DNA of 64,000 nt from Sagittula salina (GCF_017813235.1 NZ_JAGISH010000010.1:62001-126000); one strand, 5' to 3'. Counted from the stretch's first letter, positions 52,287-62,083 are shown. Numbers and translations are program-made. Notes: generated from the letters alone by a model not told the origin.

Positions 52287-53357
52287 CTACTCGCAACTAC
52301 CGTCCAAAGACGCCGCGCGCCCCTGCACCCCGGTCAGGGTCACGCTGCAGGTGGCTTCATCCACCGCAACCTCGACGCTTTCGCCTACCGACAGCCGCGT
52401 CTGTGAAAACCCGTTGATCGCCACCTTCGCCGCACCGGCGGATTCATCGACCGACACCACATAGGCGCGCAGTTTGCCGTCCGCGAATCGCAGGGTGCCG
52501 CCCGCCTTCACCGCGTTTTCCGCGTCAAAAGCGCCCTGATCCGCACCTTGGCCCGCACCTTGGTCCGTGCCTTGGTCCATGGCCTCCTCCGGCTCGGCCT
52601 CCGCCTCGGCGCTGTCCGCCGTTTGCGCCCCCGACCCCGCGCAATCCGATCCAAGCGTAACGCCCTCCGGGGTCAGCGCCATGACCGCTACGGAACACTC
52701 CGCCTCGTTCAGGCTTACCCGCGTCGTCCCGCCGGTCCCGATATCCACCATGTCCCCGTCGATCATCAGCCTGGCGGACCCGCCCGCCTTGTCCAGCCGC
52801 GAAACAAAGACCCGCAGATCGCCACCGGCAAAGACCACCGTCTGCCCGACGCCCAGCGCGTCGCTCAGCTCCATAGCCTCGCTCGCGACTCTCATGCCGC
52901 TTTCGCCGCCGTCCGCTGCCGCCACCGCCGAAGCCGCGATCTGCGCGCTCTGTGTCAGACTGCCCGAGAGGTCCGCCATGGCCGTCTGCATCGCCTCCGT
53001 CTGCGCCTTGGCCGCCGCGTCGATGCGCTGGCCCAGCGCCCCCTGCATGTCATCAAGCTTCCCGGAGATCGCGTCCGACACTCCTTGTGTCTGTTCACCG
53101 ATCTGCGCGCCCAGCGTCTCCGGATCCACCTTGGCCCCGGTCACCGCCGCCTCCAGCGCGGCGAGTTTTTCCCCGATCCCGGCCAGCGCCGCCTGTGTGT
53201 CGCTCGTGGCGGTGGCCTGGGCCTCCTGCGCGGGGGCCAGCGTGCGCCCGATCGCCTTCTCCATCTTGCCTGAGCTCACCGCCCCGCCGATCGCCGCGCC
53301 GCCCAGCAGACCTACCAGAACGCCACCGACACCGTATAAAACCGCCTTGTTGTCCAT
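52287..53357 (-). CDS. Envelope protein with coiled coil and duplicated C-terminal domain
   Basis: This 356-residue protein begins with a glycine-rich membrane segment (VLYGVGGVLVGLLGGAAIGGA) and no cleavage site, so it is probably anchored in the inner membrane. Residues about 45-150 are alanine/glutamine-rich and probably coiled coil. Then two similar domains follow: VGQTVVFAGGDLRVFVSRLD ... VSLNEAECSVAVMAL, and GGTLRFADGKLRAYVVSVDE ... VAVDEATCSVTLTGV, each with two cysteines that could form a disulfide. An acidic Q/G-rich linker (DQGTDQGAGQGADQG) joins them. I do not know the family. Confidence 0.7.
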   Translation of the reverse strand: MDNKAVLYGVGGVLVGLLGGAAIGGAVSSGKMEKAIGRTLAPAQEAQATATSDTQAALAGIGEKLAALEAAVTGAKVDPETLGAQIGEQTQGVSDAISGKLDDMQGALGQRIDAAAKAQTEAMQTAMADLSGSLTQSAQIAASAVAAADGGESGMRVASEAMELSDALGVGQTVVFAGGDLRVFVSRLDKAGGSARLMIDGDMVDIGTGGTTRVSLNEAECSVAVMALTPEGVTLGSDCAGSGAQTADSAEAEAEPEEAMDQGTDQGAGQGADQGAFDAENAVKAGGTLRFADGKLRAYVVSVDESAGAAKVAINGFSQTRLSVGESVEVAVDEATCSVTLTGVQGRAASLDGSCE

Positions 53358-53530
53358 CTTTGAAAACGCCTCCCCTAATGCAATTGACTGCGTGAATCGG
53401 GGCCTCGCCCCCCGCCTCGCCCTCAGCTTAGGGCAGACTCAGTCGGAGTCTCCATTCTTTTACCGCCACCCCGCCTTGTCACCCCCCACACGCCCCCCCT
53501 ATGTCAGGGGCAAAGCAAACAGAGGTACAC

Positions 53531-55354
53531 ATGCGCATCACCCTTCCCCGACCGGTTTTCGACGCCAACGCCAGCGCAGGTGGCAAGGACCTCGGTCCGC
53601 TGCCTGAATGGGATCTGAGCGATCTCTACGCCGCCCCCGACGCCCCCGAACTGAAGCGTGATCTCGACTGGCTGGAACAGGCCTGCGCCAGCTTCGCCGC
53701 CGATTACGAGAGCAAGCTCGGCACGCTGGACGCCAGGGGCTTCCTCGACGCGCTGCATCGCCACGAAAAGATCGAATCCGTCGCCGGGCGCATCATGTCC
53801 TTCGCGGGTCTGCGCTACTACCAGATGACCGTCGATCCGGAGCGGGCGAAATTCCTCTCCGACATGCAGGAGAAGATCACCAACTACACCACGCCGCTGG
53901 TTTTCTTCACGCTTGAGTTGAACCGCTTGGACGATGCGACGCTGGATGCCCTGTTTGATGCGGACAGCGACCTTGCACGCTACAAACCCGCCATCCGCCG
54001 CATCCGCGCGATGAAGCCCTACCAACTGTCCGACGAGCTGGAGAAATTCCTGCACGACCTCGGCGTGGTGGGCGATGCGTGGGAACGGCTGTTCGACGAG
54101 ACCATTGCCGCGCTGACTTTCGACGTCGACGGCGAGACCCAGAATATCGAGGCCACGCTGAACTACCTCACCGACCAGAACCGCGCCAAGCGCGAGGAAG
54201 CCGCCCGCGAACTGGCCCGGGTCTTCAGCGACAACATCAAGACCTTCGCCCGCGTTCACAACACGCAGACCAAGGAAAAGGAGATCCTGGACCGCTGGCG
54301 CAAGATGCCCACGGCGCAGACCGGCCGCCACCTGTCGAACGACGTCGAACCGGAGGTGGTCGAGGCCCTGCGCAATGCCGTGGTCAACGCCTACCCGCGC
54401 CTGTCGCACCGCTACTATGAGTTGAAGCGCAAGTGGCTGGGCCTCGACCGGATGCAGGTCTGGGACCGCAATGCGCCGCTGCCGATGGAAACCGACCGCA
54501 TCGTGAAGTGGCCGGAGGCGCGCAGCATGGTCATGGACGCCTACACCGACTTCGATCCCCGCATGGGCGAGATCGCCACCCCCTTCTTCGAGAAGGGCTG
54601 GATCGACGCGGCGGTGAAACCCGGCAAGGCACCGGGCGCATTCGCCCATCCCACCGTGACCGACGTGCACCCCTACGTCATGCTGAACTATCTCGGAAAA
54701 CCCCGCGATGTCATGACCCTGGCGCACGAACTCGGGCATGGCGTACACCAGGTTCTGGCCGCCGGACAGGGCGAGATGCTGGCCGCCACGCCGCTCACTC
54801 TGGCGGAGACGGCCTCGGTCTTCGGCGAGATGCTGACCTTCCAGAAGATGCTGGAGAACGCGAAGGACGACAAGGAACGCAAGGTCCTTCTCGCCGGCAA
54901 GGTCGAGGACATGATCAATACGGTCGTCCGCCAGATCGCTTTTTATGACTTCGAATGCAAACTGCATGCGGCGCGGCGCGGCGGCGAACTGACCCCCGAT
55001 GACATCAACGCGCTCTGGATGTCGGTGCAGGCGGAATCGCTGGGCGATGCCTTCGACTTCATGGAGGGTTACGAAACCTTCTGGGCCTATATCCCGCACT
55101 TCGTGCACTCGCCCTTCTACGTCTACGCCTATGCCTTCGGCGATGGCCTGGTGAACGCGCTCTACGCCGCCTACAAGGACGCGCCCGAGGGCTTCCAGGA
55201 CAAATACTTCGACATGCTGAAGGCCGGCGGTTCGAAGCACCACAAGGACCTTCTGGCCCCCTTCGGTCTGGACGCCACCGACCCCGCCTTCTGGGACAAG
55301 GGCCTGTCGATGATCGAGGGCTTCATCGACCAGCTTGAGGCGATGGAAGACTGA
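53531..55354 (+). CDS. pepF: Oligoendopeptidase F
   Basis: This 607-residue zinc metallopeptidase of family M3 has the HExxH motif as LAHELGHGVHQ with histidine 399 and glutamate 400, followed by a glutamate in LAETASVFGEMLTFQ, as in PepF. It cleaves oligopeptides in the cytosol. I start at the ATG at 53531, preceded by AGAGG, ten codons inside a longer frame. It is a single gene. Confidence 0.93.
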   Translation: MRITLPRPVFDANASAGGKDLGPLPEWDLSDLYAAPDAPELKRDLDWLEQACASFAADYESKLGTLDARGFLDALHRHEKIESVAGRIMSFAGLRYYQMTVDPERAKFLSDMQEKITNYTTPLVFFTLELNRLDDATLDALFDADSDLARYKPAIRRIRAMKPYQLSDELEKFLHDLGVVGDAWERLFDETIAALTFDVDGETQNIEATLNYLTDQNRAKREEAARELARVFSDNIKTFARVHNTQTKEKEILDRWRKMPTAQTGRHLSNDVEPEVVEALRNAVVNAYPRLSHRYYELKRKWLGLDRMQVWDRNAPLPMETDRIVKWPEARSMVMDAYTDFDPRMGEIATPFFEKGWIDAAVKPGKAPGAFAHPTVTDVHPYVMLNYLGKPRDVMTLAHELGHGVHQVLAAGQGEMLAATPLTLAETASVFGEMLTFQKMLENAKDDKERKVLLAGKVEDMINTVVRQIAFYDFECKLHAARRGGELTPDDINALWMSVQAESLGDAFDFMEGYETFWAYIPHFVHSPFYVYAYAFGDGLVNALYAAYKDAPEGFQDKYFDMLKAGGSKHHKDLLAPFGLDATDPAFWDKGLSMIEGFIDQLEAMED

Positions 55355-55447
55355 CACAGTCTGCACCGAAACAGGACAGGGGCGCCGCTCGGCGCCCCTT
55401 CGCTATTGATCGGCCCCGGCCCGTTGCGTGAGCTTCCGACGCACCGC

Positions 55448-55717
55448 TCACTTCAACTGGCTGTCCTTCGATCCGCGCCGGTTGACCCCGCCGGACCGCA
55501 CCGCGCGCCCCTGCCGCTCAGATGCGCAGTCCACGCAGAGCTTGACCCCCGGCAGAGCCAGCCGCCGTTTCTCCGGGATCTCCTCCCCGCATTCCGCGCA
55601 TTCGGTGAAACTTTCGCCCACCGGCCCGCGCCGCAGCTTCATCCGCTCCAGTTCCTCCTGGATGGATGCCTCCATCTGCTCGTTTTCGGCCCCGTCCCGG
55701 CTCCATCCTCCGGCCAT
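55448..55717 (-). CDS. DksA/TraR-type zinc-finger protein
   Basis: This 89-residue protein has a short N-terminal coiled coil (EQMEASIQEELERMK) and the zinc finger TECAECGEEIPEKRRLAL...KLCVDCA. Short DksA/TraR-like proteins bind the secondary channel of RNA polymerase. It lacks the long coiled coil of full DksA, so its effect may differ. A GGAGA site precedes the ATG at 55717. Confidence 0.85.
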   Translation of the reverse strand: MAGGWSRDGAENEQMEASIQEELERMKLRRGPVGESFTECAECGEEIPEKRRLALPGVKLCVDCASERQGRAVRSGGVNRRGSKDSQLK

Positions 55718-55952
55718 CGCGCATCTCCTGACGAACATCGTGCCACAAAGCCCCATCCCACCACGCGTCCCGCGCCAAGGCAAGCGCGGCACATGGCGTC
55801 CTCGCTTCACAAGACCGCGCGTTTACCGCCCATCTGCCGGACGAACCCCAGCCCCGGACCGGCGCCAGGGGACGCGCCCTGCCCCAGAAAATCTTGAAAC
55901 CACTTCGTTCCGCCTGACGTATCTTTCTTGCATACCCGCCAAGGAGACCCCG

Positions 55953-56459
55953 ATGCGCCTTCCCCTCCTCCTCTGCCTTCTGGCTTCCCCCGCCTTCGCA
56001 GACAGCTTTACATTCGACAGCATCGACGGCGGGCAGATCGCGCTCGATGATTTCCGGGGCCATCCGGTGCTGGTCGTCAACACCGCCTCGCGCTGCGGCT
56101 TCACCCCGCAGTTTGACGGGCTTCAGGCGCTGTATGACGCAGAAAAGGACCGTGGCCTCGTGGTTCTTGCGGTGCCGTCGGGTGATTTCCGTCAGGAACT
56201 GGCCAGCAACGCGGCGGTCGCCGATTTCTGCGCCGTGAACTTCGACCTGACCCTGCCGATGACCACCATCACGCACGTCAGGGGCTCCGAGGCGCATCCC
56301 TTCTACGCATGGCTGAAAGCCACCGAGGGCTTCGAACCCGCATGGAATTTCAACAAGATCCTGCTCGACCCCGAAGGCCGGCCGGTGGCGACATGGGGCG
56401 CCACGGCCCGGCCGCAATCCGCGCCGATCACCGAGGCCATCGCGCCCTACCTCAAATGA
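55953..56459 (+). CDS. Exported glutathione peroxidase-like protein
   Basis: This 168-residue protein has a signal peptide (MRLPLLLCLLASPAFAD) and the glutathione-peroxidase fold. The peroxidatic cysteine 48 lies in NTASRCGFTPQFDG and the partner tryptophan in EPAWNFNKILLDP near residue 130. A cysteine replaces selenocysteine, as usual in bacteria. Export suggests it protects the periplasm from peroxides, with thioredoxin-like rather than glutathione reductants likely. AAGGAGA precedes the ATG. Confidence 0.88.
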   Translation: MRLPLLLCLLASPAFADSFTFDSIDGGQIALDDFRGHPVLVVNTASRCGFTPQFDGLQALYDAEKDRGLVVLAVPSGDFRQELASNAAVADFCAVNFDLTLPMTTITHVRGSEAHPFYAWLKATEGFEPAWNFNKILLDPEGRPVATWGATARPQSAPITEAIAPYLK

Positions 56460-56466
56460 ACGAAAA

Positions 56467-56489
56467 CGGGCGCCCCAAGGGGACGCCCG
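56467..56489 (-). terminator. Intrinsic terminator of the YdcH-family gene
   Basis: CGGGCG-CCCC and GGGG-A-CGCCCG form a 10-bp stem with one bulge. On the minus strand it is followed by TTTTCG. It lies between the convergent glutathione peroxidase and YdcH-family genes and may serve both. Confidence 0.75.
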
Positions 56490-56516
56490 GCACGATACAG
56501 GTCGTATGAAGACCGA

Positions 56517-56753
56517 TCAGGCCCGCAACAGGGCGTAAAGCTCGTCCTTCAACGCGGCGCGCTCCTTACGCAGCTGTTCTTCGGCCAGCTGCTCCATGGG
56601 GGCGACGTTGGTCTCTGCCTTGTGGACCTTCTCGTTCACATCCCGGTAGGCTTCGGCCACCTTCGCGAAATGCGCGTCCGAGGTCTTGAGGGTGTGGATC
56701 TTCTCCGCGAATTCCGGGAATTCCTCGGCCAACTGATGGGGAACGTGGGACAT
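56517..56753 (-). CDS. YdcH-family (DUF465) small protein
   Basis: This 78-residue all-helical protein has the YdcH pattern: SDAHFAKVAEAYRDVNEKVH followed by a C-terminal helix with LRKERAALKDELYALLR. The family is widespread and of unknown function. A good ribosome site (AAGGAGA) precedes the ATG at 56753. A perfect Crp/Fnr-type site lies about 60 bases upstream, which suggests control by oxygen or nitric oxide. Confidence 0.87.
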   Translation of the reverse strand: MSHVPHQLAEEFPEFAEKIHTLKTSDAHFAKVAEAYRDVNEKVHKAETNVAPMEQLAEEQLRKERAALKDELYALLRA

Positions 56754-56813
56754 CTGCGTCTCCTTTGTCTTCCTTGTTCAAAGACAAGATGGCGCATCCG
56801 CCGGCCCCGCACA

Positions 56814-56827
56814 TTGACACGGGTCAA
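56814..56827. promoter_or_regulatory. Crp/Fnr-family operator (FnrL/Dnr-like)
   Basis: TTGAC-ACGG-GTCAA is a perfect palindrome with the 5-4-5 layout of FnrL or DnrD/NnrR sites (consensus TTGAY-N4-RTCAA). It is located 60 bases before the start of the YdcH-family gene and 39 bases after the end of the nuclease gene. Confidence 0.65.
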
Positions 56828-56865
56828 ATGGAATATCCTCGCCACGCTTTTTTTCGCGAAAACTC

Positions 56866-57531
56866 TCAGCGCTTCGCGGCGCGCCAGCCCGCGGCCTCGG
56901 CCTCCGCGGCGGAGCAGAACCAGCGCTCGCCCTTCGACGCGCTGATACGCGTATCGCGGTAATGCTGCTGGCCGGGCATATGGTAAATCCTGCGCGTGCC
57001 GCCGCCGCTGATATTGCCCTTGATCTGGCAGTTTCCTGAGACATGCAAAGCCTCGGTCTGCGCCGTAGTCGCGCGCTTGCGGAACTGCGCCGGGTCATCC
57101 ATCTCGACGGCGTGCAGCCCCAGCCCGGCGGCCTTTGCCCGCGCCTCGTCGCTGGCATACTCGTTCGAATATGTCGTGTAGGCCAGCGCCAGTCCCTGCT
57201 GTACAAGACCCCGCCCGATGTCCTGCCCGTCGACCGTGCAGCGCGCCACCAGCCGTCCATACCGGTCAACGTCCCGCACGTCGCAGCGCGCCATCCGGCC
57301 TTCGTAGACCTGCGCGACATGGCGCGCCACCCAGGCCCCGCAGGCCCAGGTTGCCCTGCCCTCGCCACCGCAGCGTTGTTTCATTTCCGGCGTATCGATG
57401 CCGTGCAACCGTACACGGTGATCGCCCACGTCGATGGTGTCCCCGTCGATCACATGAACGGCCCCGACCAGGTCGGAGGCCGCGACCGGTCCGCCAAGAA
57501 GGACCGCTACAATGGCAAGATATCTGAACAT
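56866..57531 (-). CDS. Exported thermonuclease-like protein (SNase)
   Basis: This 221-residue protein has a signal peptide (MFRYLAIVAVLLGGPVAAS) and a staphylococcal nuclease domain at about residues 22-150. Catalytic positions seen are aspartate and threonine in VIDGDTIDV, arginine and glutamate in RLHGIDTPEMKQ, and arginine in DRYGRLVARC. The C-terminal part (CQIKGNISGGGTRRIYHMPG then WFCSAAEAEAAGWRAAKR) is a small cysteine-bearing domain often found fused to such nucleases. It would cut DNA or RNA in the periplasm. A degenerate paralogue lies just upstream. Confidence 0.9.
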   Translation of the reverse strand: MFRYLAIVAVLLGGPVAASDLVGAVHVIDGDTIDVGDHRVRLHGIDTPEMKQRCGGEGRATWACGAWVARHVAQVYEGRMARCDVRDVDRYGRLVARCTVDGQDIGRGLVQQGLALAYTTYSNEYASDEARAKAAGLGLHAVEMDDPAQFRKRATTAQTEALHVSGNCQIKGNISGGGTRRIYHMPGQQHYRDTRISASKGERWFCSAAEAEAAGWRAAKR

Positions 57532-57611
57532 TTCCCTAACATCTGGCGGGTTTCGGGCCGCTTCAAGGGAAATCCTCTATTAACCTTAAACGCAGGCGTG
57601 TGTTGCTGAGG

Positions 57612-58103
57612 TCACTTGCGCCAATACGCCCGGCGCGTCGCGGAGTCCTGCCCGGCCGCCAGATGCGGCCGGTCACCCAGCGCGTATATCCCCGCCCGCA
57701 TCCGCGCCGCCCGCCGCGCCTCCTGCGCATAGGCCCCCGCCTCCGCGCCATAGGCCAGACCGCTCCGCACCAATTCGCGGCCCAGATCCGCACCGCCGTC
57801 GAGGCAGAAGCCTACGACCATCCCTTTGGAGTCGCGGAACAGTTCAAAGCAATCCAGTATCCGCCCCTCATAGCGCGCGTGCAGTTCCGCCCCCAGCCAC
57901 GCACCGCAGCCCCAGGCCCAGCGCCCCTGTCCGCAGACCGCCCCGCGCGCCACGCCGGTCACGCCGTGCAGCCGGAACACCGTGCCCCCGACCTCTATCC
58001 GTCCGCCGTCCAGCATCCGCGCAGGCCCGGAACTGGCGACATCGGCCTGCACCGCCATAGGGGCCAAAACCAGAACACCGACGATTTTCAGAAAGTTTAA
58101 CAT
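57612..58103 (-). CDS. Degenerate SNase-like paralogue
   Basis: This is a 163-residue protein with a signal peptide (MLNFLKIVGVLVLAPMAVQA) and the same fold order as its neighbour. The catalytic motifs are changed: VIDGDTI becomes MLDGGRI, RLHGIDTPE becomes RLHGVTGVA (the glutamate is lost), and the DRYGRLVA arginine is replaced by KGMVVG. Cysteines CGQGRWAWGCGAWLGAEL remain. A nuclease activity is therefore unlikely. It looks like a tandem duplicate that kept a structural or binding role. The start may be 48 bases further upstream. Confidence 0.75.
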   Translation of the reverse strand: MLNFLKIVGVLVLAPMAVQADVASSGPARMLDGGRIEVGGTVFRLHGVTGVARGAVCGQGRWAWGCGAWLGAELHARYEGRILDCFELFRDSKGMVVGFCLDGGADLGRELVRSGLAYGAEAGAYAQEARRAARMRAGIYALGDRPHLAAGQDSATRRAYWRK

Positions 58104-58213
58104 TCCGTTAAACTGACCACTGCCCAAGCCGACAGCAAGCACGGCCTTCAATCGTACTTAACGCACGCCCGAAATACTATCTGGACGCCCCCCCTCGGCC
58201 CACCAGCCCGAAA

Positions 58214-59866
58214 TCAGCGCTGCTGTGACTGCCACTCCGGGTGTACCCAGGACACGGAGTCATCGCGCGGCAGCCGCCGCCCCAGCATGTGATCGGCAAT
58301 CTTCTCACCCACCATTATGGACGGCGCGTTCAGGTTGCCGTTGGTGATGCGCGGAAAGATCGAACTGTCCGCCACCCGCAACCCCGCCACGCCGATCACC
58401 CGGCCCTCCGGATCGACCACCGCGCCTGCGTCTTCCTCCGCCCCCATCCGGCAGGTGCCGCAGGGGTGATAGGCGCTCTCCACGTGCTCCCGGATGAACC
58501 CGTCCAGCTCCTCATCCGTCTGCACCGCCGCCCCCGGCTGGATTTCGTGACCGCGATAGGGGGCAAAAGCTTCCTGTCCAAAGATCTCCCGCGTCAGGCG
58601 GATACAGGCGCGGAAATCCTCCCAGTCCTGTGCCACGCTCATGTAGTTGAACCGGATGCGCGGCGCCTCTGCCGGATCGGCAGACCGCAGTGTGACCGCA
58701 CCCCGCGAGGACGAGCGCATCGGCCCCACATGCGCCTGAAAGCCATGGCCCTCGGGCGCGACGCGGCCGTCGTATCGCACCGCGATGGGCAGGAAATGGT
58801 ATTGAATGTCAGGATATTTCACCCCGGCCTTCGAGCGGATGAACCCCGCGCTCTCGAACTGGTTCGACGCCCCCGGCCCGGCCCGGCCAAACAGCCACCG
58901 CGCGCCCACATAAGCCTTGCCCATGAGGTGCCAGTACCTCGCCAGCGTCACCGGCTGGGTGGCGGCCATCTGGATGTAAAGCTCCAGGTGGTCCTGCAGG
59001 TTCCGCCCCACCCCGGGGCGGTCGGCACGCACCGCGATGCCCTGCGCGTGCAGATCCTCCGCCGGGCCGATCCCCGACAGCATCAACAGCTTCGGCGAGT
59101 TGATCGCAGAGGCGGAGATCACCACCTCCTCGCGCGCGTGCAGCACCTCGACGCGCCCGCCCATGTCCAGTTCGACCCCCGTGGCGCGCTGCCCGTCAAA
59201 GACCACCCGCCGCGCCAGCCCGCGCACCAGCCGAAGGCCGCGTTTCTTGGCCGGCCGCAGATAGGCCTTCGCCGCGGACCAACGCGCCCCCTGCCACACC
59301 GTCATGTCAAAGGCGCCGAATCCCTCCTGCTGGAACCCGTTGTAATCGCCCGTCTCCGGGTAACCGGCCTGCCGCCCGGCCTCGACAAAGGCCCGCACAA
59401 GCGGGTTGTTCCGCCGCCCGCGCGTCACATGCAGCGGCCCGCCCCGCCCCCGCCACGCAGGATCGCCGCCGTGGCCGCCGTGGTGCCAGTCCTCCATGCG
59501 CTTGAAATAGGGCAGCACGTCGGCATGGCCCCAGCCCGCCGCGCCCTGGGCCTCCCAGTGTTCGTAATCCAGCGCGTGACCGCGCACGTAGATCATGCCA
59601 TTGACCGAGGATGACCCGCCCACGACCTTGCCGCGTGGACAGGCCAGACGCCGCCCGCCCAGGTGCGGTTCCGGCTCCGTCATGAAACCCCAGTCGTAGC
59701 GCTTCATGTTCATCGGATAGCTCAAAGCGCCGGGCATGTTGATGAACGGCCCCCAGTCGGTGCCGCCGAATTCCACGACAATCACCCGCTTGCCCGCCTC
59801 GACCAGCCGATAGGCCAGCGCACAACCGGCCGACCCGGCACCTACGACGATGTAATCCGCGTCCAT
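58214..59866 (-). CDS. betA: Choline dehydrogenase
   Basis: This 550-residue flavoprotein of the GMC oxidoreductase family oxidises choline to betaine aldehyde. The FAD loop [18 protein letters not shown] is at the N-terminus, [21 protein letters not shown] near residue 75 and the late catalytic histidine in [18 protein letters not shown] near 470. I start at the ATG at 59866. It follows betB on the same strand after a gap holding a palindromic repeat. The order betI-betB-betA is typical for making the osmoprotectant glycine betaine. Confidence 0.93.
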   Translation of the reverse strand: MDADYIVVGAGSAGCALAYRLVEAGKRVIVVEFGGTDWGPFINMPGALSYPMNMKRYDWGFMTEPEPHLGGRRLACPRGKVVGGSSSVNGMIYVRGHALDYEHWEAQGAAGWGHADVLPYFKRMEDWHHGGHGGDPAWRGRGGPLHVTRGRRNNPLVRAFVEAGRQAGYPETGDYNGFQQEGFGAFDMTVWQGARWSAAKAYLRPAKKRGLRLVRGLARRVVFDGQRATGVELDMGGRVEVLHAREEVVISASAINSPKLLMLSGIGPAEDLHAQGIAVRADRPGVGRNLQDHLELYIQMAATQPVTLARYWHLMGKAYVGARWLFGRAGPGASNQFESAGFIRSKAGVKYPDIQYHFLPIAVRYDGRVAPEGHGFQAHVGPMRSSSRGAVTLRSADPAEAPRIRFNYMSVAQDWEDFRACIRLTREIFGQEAFAPYRGHEIQPGAAVQTDEELDGFIREHVESAYHPCGTCRMGAEEDAGAVVDPEGRVIGVAGLRVADSSIFPRITNGNLNAPSIMVGEKIADHMLGRRLPRDDSVSWVHPEWQSQQR

Positions 59867-59922
59867 TACGTCTCTCCCGGATATTGACCGTTCTGCATGC
59901 CTCGAGCGCCTGGCGCCTCCGG

Positions 59923-59991
59923 CGGGAGTATTTCTCGAAGCAGAGAAACAGGGGCCTCTGCTTCTCTGTTTTTCCAAATACTCACCGACGC
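59923..59991. repeat. Palindromic dispersed repeat, full copy
   Basis: The left arm GGGAGTATTTCTCGAAGCAG faces the right arm CTGTTTTTCCAAATACTCACC. The inner CAGAGAAACAG/CTGCTTCTCTG form a hairpin followed by TTTTT. It lies between betA and betB and may also end transcripts. The layout is the same as at 63.4 kb. Confidence 0.75.
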
Positions 59992-60014
59992 GAGGCCGCC
60001 GCGGGCGGGGCGCC

Positions 60015-61472
60015 TCAGAAGGGTGCTTCCACGTCGCCCATGCGCACATAGACCGACTTCAATTGCGAATAATGCTCGATGGCGGCCTTGGAGTTCTCGC
60101 GCCCCACGCCCGACATCTTTGCCCCGCCGAAGGGCAGTTCCACCGGCGCGTCGTTGTAGGAATTGATGAAGCAGGTTCCCGCCTGCATCTGCCCGACCAC
60201 CCGGTGTGCCCGGGCGAGATCGCGGGTGAAGACGCCGCCCGAGAGGCCCATCTCCGTTGCGTTGGCGCGGGCGATGACCTCCTCCTCGGTGTCGAAGTCG
60301 AGAACCGACAGCACCGGGCCAAAGATCTCTTCGCGCGCGATGGTCATGTCGTCGCTGACATCGGCAAAGACCGTGGGCGCGATGTAGAACCCATCGCCCG
60401 CCAGCGCATTGCCACCACAGACCAGACGCGCGCCTTCCGCGATCCCCTTTTCGATGTAGCCCAACACGATGTCGCGCTGGCGCTGCGAGACCATCGGCCC
60501 CAGCGTCGTCGCCTCGTCCATCGGGTCACCGATCACGGCGCCCTGCAGACGGGCGGCAAGCCGGTCGAGGAAGCGCTGCTTGATCGCCTTCTGCACGAAG
60601 ACCCGCGTCCCGTTCGAACAGACCTGCCCCGTTGAATAGAAATTGCCGAGGATCGCGCCCCCCACGGCGTTCTCGATGTCGGCGTCGTCGAAGACGATCA
60701 GCGGCGACTTGCCGCCCAGTTCCATGGTGACGTTCTTCACCCCCTCGGCGGCGGCTGCATAGACGCGGCGCCCGGTGGCGACGGAGCCGGTGAGCGAGAC
60801 CTTCGCCACACGCGGATCGCCGACCAGAGCGGCACCGACCGCACCCGCGCCCTGCACCACGTTGAACAGTCCGGGCGGTGCGCCCGCTTCCACCATGATC
60901 TCCGCCACCTTCAGCGCGCAAAGCGGCGTCACTTCGGAGGGTTTGAAGATCATGGCGTTGCCGCAGGCCAGCGCGGGCGCGGCCTTCCAGCAGGAAATCT
61001 GCGTGGGGTAGTTCCAGGCGCCGATGCCGACACACAGCCCCAGCGGTTCACGTACGGTATAGCCCCAGTCGGCGCCAAGCTGGACGTGCTCGCCGGTCAG
61101 TGTGCCGGCGAGGCCGCCGAAGTATTCCAGCGCGTCGGCCGCGCTGGTGGCATCCGCGCAGATCGTCTCGGACAGGGGTTTGCCGGTGTCCCAGGTTTCA
61201 AGCACCGACAGGCCGTGATTGCGCTCCCGCAGGATCGCGGCGGCACGCAACAGGACGCGGCCGCGCTCGACGCCCTTCATGGCGGCCCAGGCGGACTGGG
61301 CACGCAGGCCGCTCTGGACCGCCTTCTCGATCACGTCGGGCGTCGCCGCGTGCACGCGCGCGATTGTGGCGCCGGTGGCCGGGTAGATCACCTCGATCAC
61401 CTCGCCCGCGCTGTCCTCCAGGTAGGCGCCATCGACATAGTGGCTCGCCACGGGTTGCGTGTCATAGGGCAT
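60015..61472 (-). CDS. betB: Betaine aldehyde dehydrogenase
   Basis: This 485-residue NAD-dependent aldehyde dehydrogenase turns betaine aldehyde into glycine betaine. The catalytic glutamate is in [17 protein letters not shown] near residue 252 and the catalytic cysteine in [17 protein letters not shown] near 286. Length and order fit BetB. It overlaps the end of betI by 11 bases, so the two are one operon, and betA follows. Confidence 0.93.
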   Translation of the reverse strand: MPYDTQPVASHYVDGAYLEDSAGEVIEVIYPATGATIARVHAATPDVIEKAVQSGLRAQSAWAAMKGVERGRVLLRAAAILRERNHGLSVLETWDTGKPLSETICADATSAADALEYFGGLAGTLTGEHVQLGADWGYTVREPLGLCVGIGAWNYPTQISCWKAAPALACGNAMIFKPSEVTPLCALKVAEIMVEAGAPPGLFNVVQGAGAVGAALVGDPRVAKVSLTGSVATGRRVYAAAAEGVKNVTMELGGKSPLIVFDDADIENAVGGAILGNFYSTGQVCSNGTRVFVQKAIKQRFLDRLAARLQGAVIGDPMDEATTLGPMVSQRQRDIVLGYIEKGIAEGARLVCGGNALAGDGFYIAPTVFADVSDDMTIAREEIFGPVLSVLDFDTEEEVIARANATEMGLSGGVFTRDLARAHRVVGQMQAGTCFINSYNDAPVELPFGGAKMSGVGRENSKAAIEHYSQLKSVYVRMGDVEAPF

Positions 61473-62043
61473 CGGCCCCTCCTTCTGTCATGAGTGCATG
61501 GGCCACGCGCGTGACCTCCTCGGCGGAGCCGGAGACCCCCGTCCCCGCCAGCGCCGCTCGCAGGTAGACGCCGTCGATCAGCGCGCCCAGCACCTCCGCC
61601 ACACGGTCGGGTGCGGTGCAGCGGCCCCGCAGCGCGAAACGCAGGTTCGACCGCAACCGCGCGTGGTAAACCGCCAGCAGCCGCCGCGCCTGCGCATCGC
61701 GCTGCGCCAGCCCGTAGAACGCGAGCCATGCCGACACCGTCGCCGCCTCGAAGCTCGACGGGGCGAAGTTCGCCGCGATCACCGCCTCCAGCCGCGTGGC
61801 CGGGTCGGCGGCGTGTAGCGCCTGCCGGACTTCGGCGGCGTATTCCCTCAGGATGTGTCGCATGGCGGCAAGGAAAATATCCGTCTTGCCGCCGAAATAG
61901 TGATGCGCCAGCGCGCTGGACATGCCGGCACGCTTCGCGATCGCGCTGACGGTCACGTCAAGGGACCCCTTCGCCCCGATCTCCTCGATCGTGGCCGCCA
62001 CCAGCGCCGCGCGCCGTATCGGTTGCTGTCCTTGCTTCGGCAT
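61462..62043 (-). CDS. betI: TetR-family choline-responsive repressor
   Basis: This 193-residue protein has a TetR DNA-binding domain, [22 protein letters not shown], near residues 35-60. BetI represses bet genes and is released by choline. The ATG at 62043 has GGAG upstream. An inverted repeat 20 bases upstream is a likely operator, so the operon is autoregulated. The 3' end overlaps betB. Confidence 0.9.
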   Translation of the reverse strand: MPKQGQQPIRRAALVAATIEEIGAKGSLDVTVSAIAKRAGMSSALAHHYFGGKTDIFLAAMRHILREYAAEVRQALHAADPATRLEAVIAANFAPSSFEAATVSAWLAFYGLAQRDAQARRLLAVYHARLRSNLRFALRGRCTAPDRVAEVLGALIDGVYLRAALAGTGVSGSAEEVTRVAHALMTEGGADAL

Positions 62044-62063
62044 GTCTCCACGACTGCCGTTTC

Positions 62064-62083
62064 TTGACTGACGAGTCAATCAA
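62064..62083. promoter_or_regulatory. Probable BetI operator
   Basis: TTGACT-GACG-AGTCAA is a perfect 6-bp inverted repeat, extended by TCAA, located 21 bases before the betI start. Its layout resembles BetI sites (TTGACTNNN-like repeats) in other bet operons. Confidence 0.6.
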
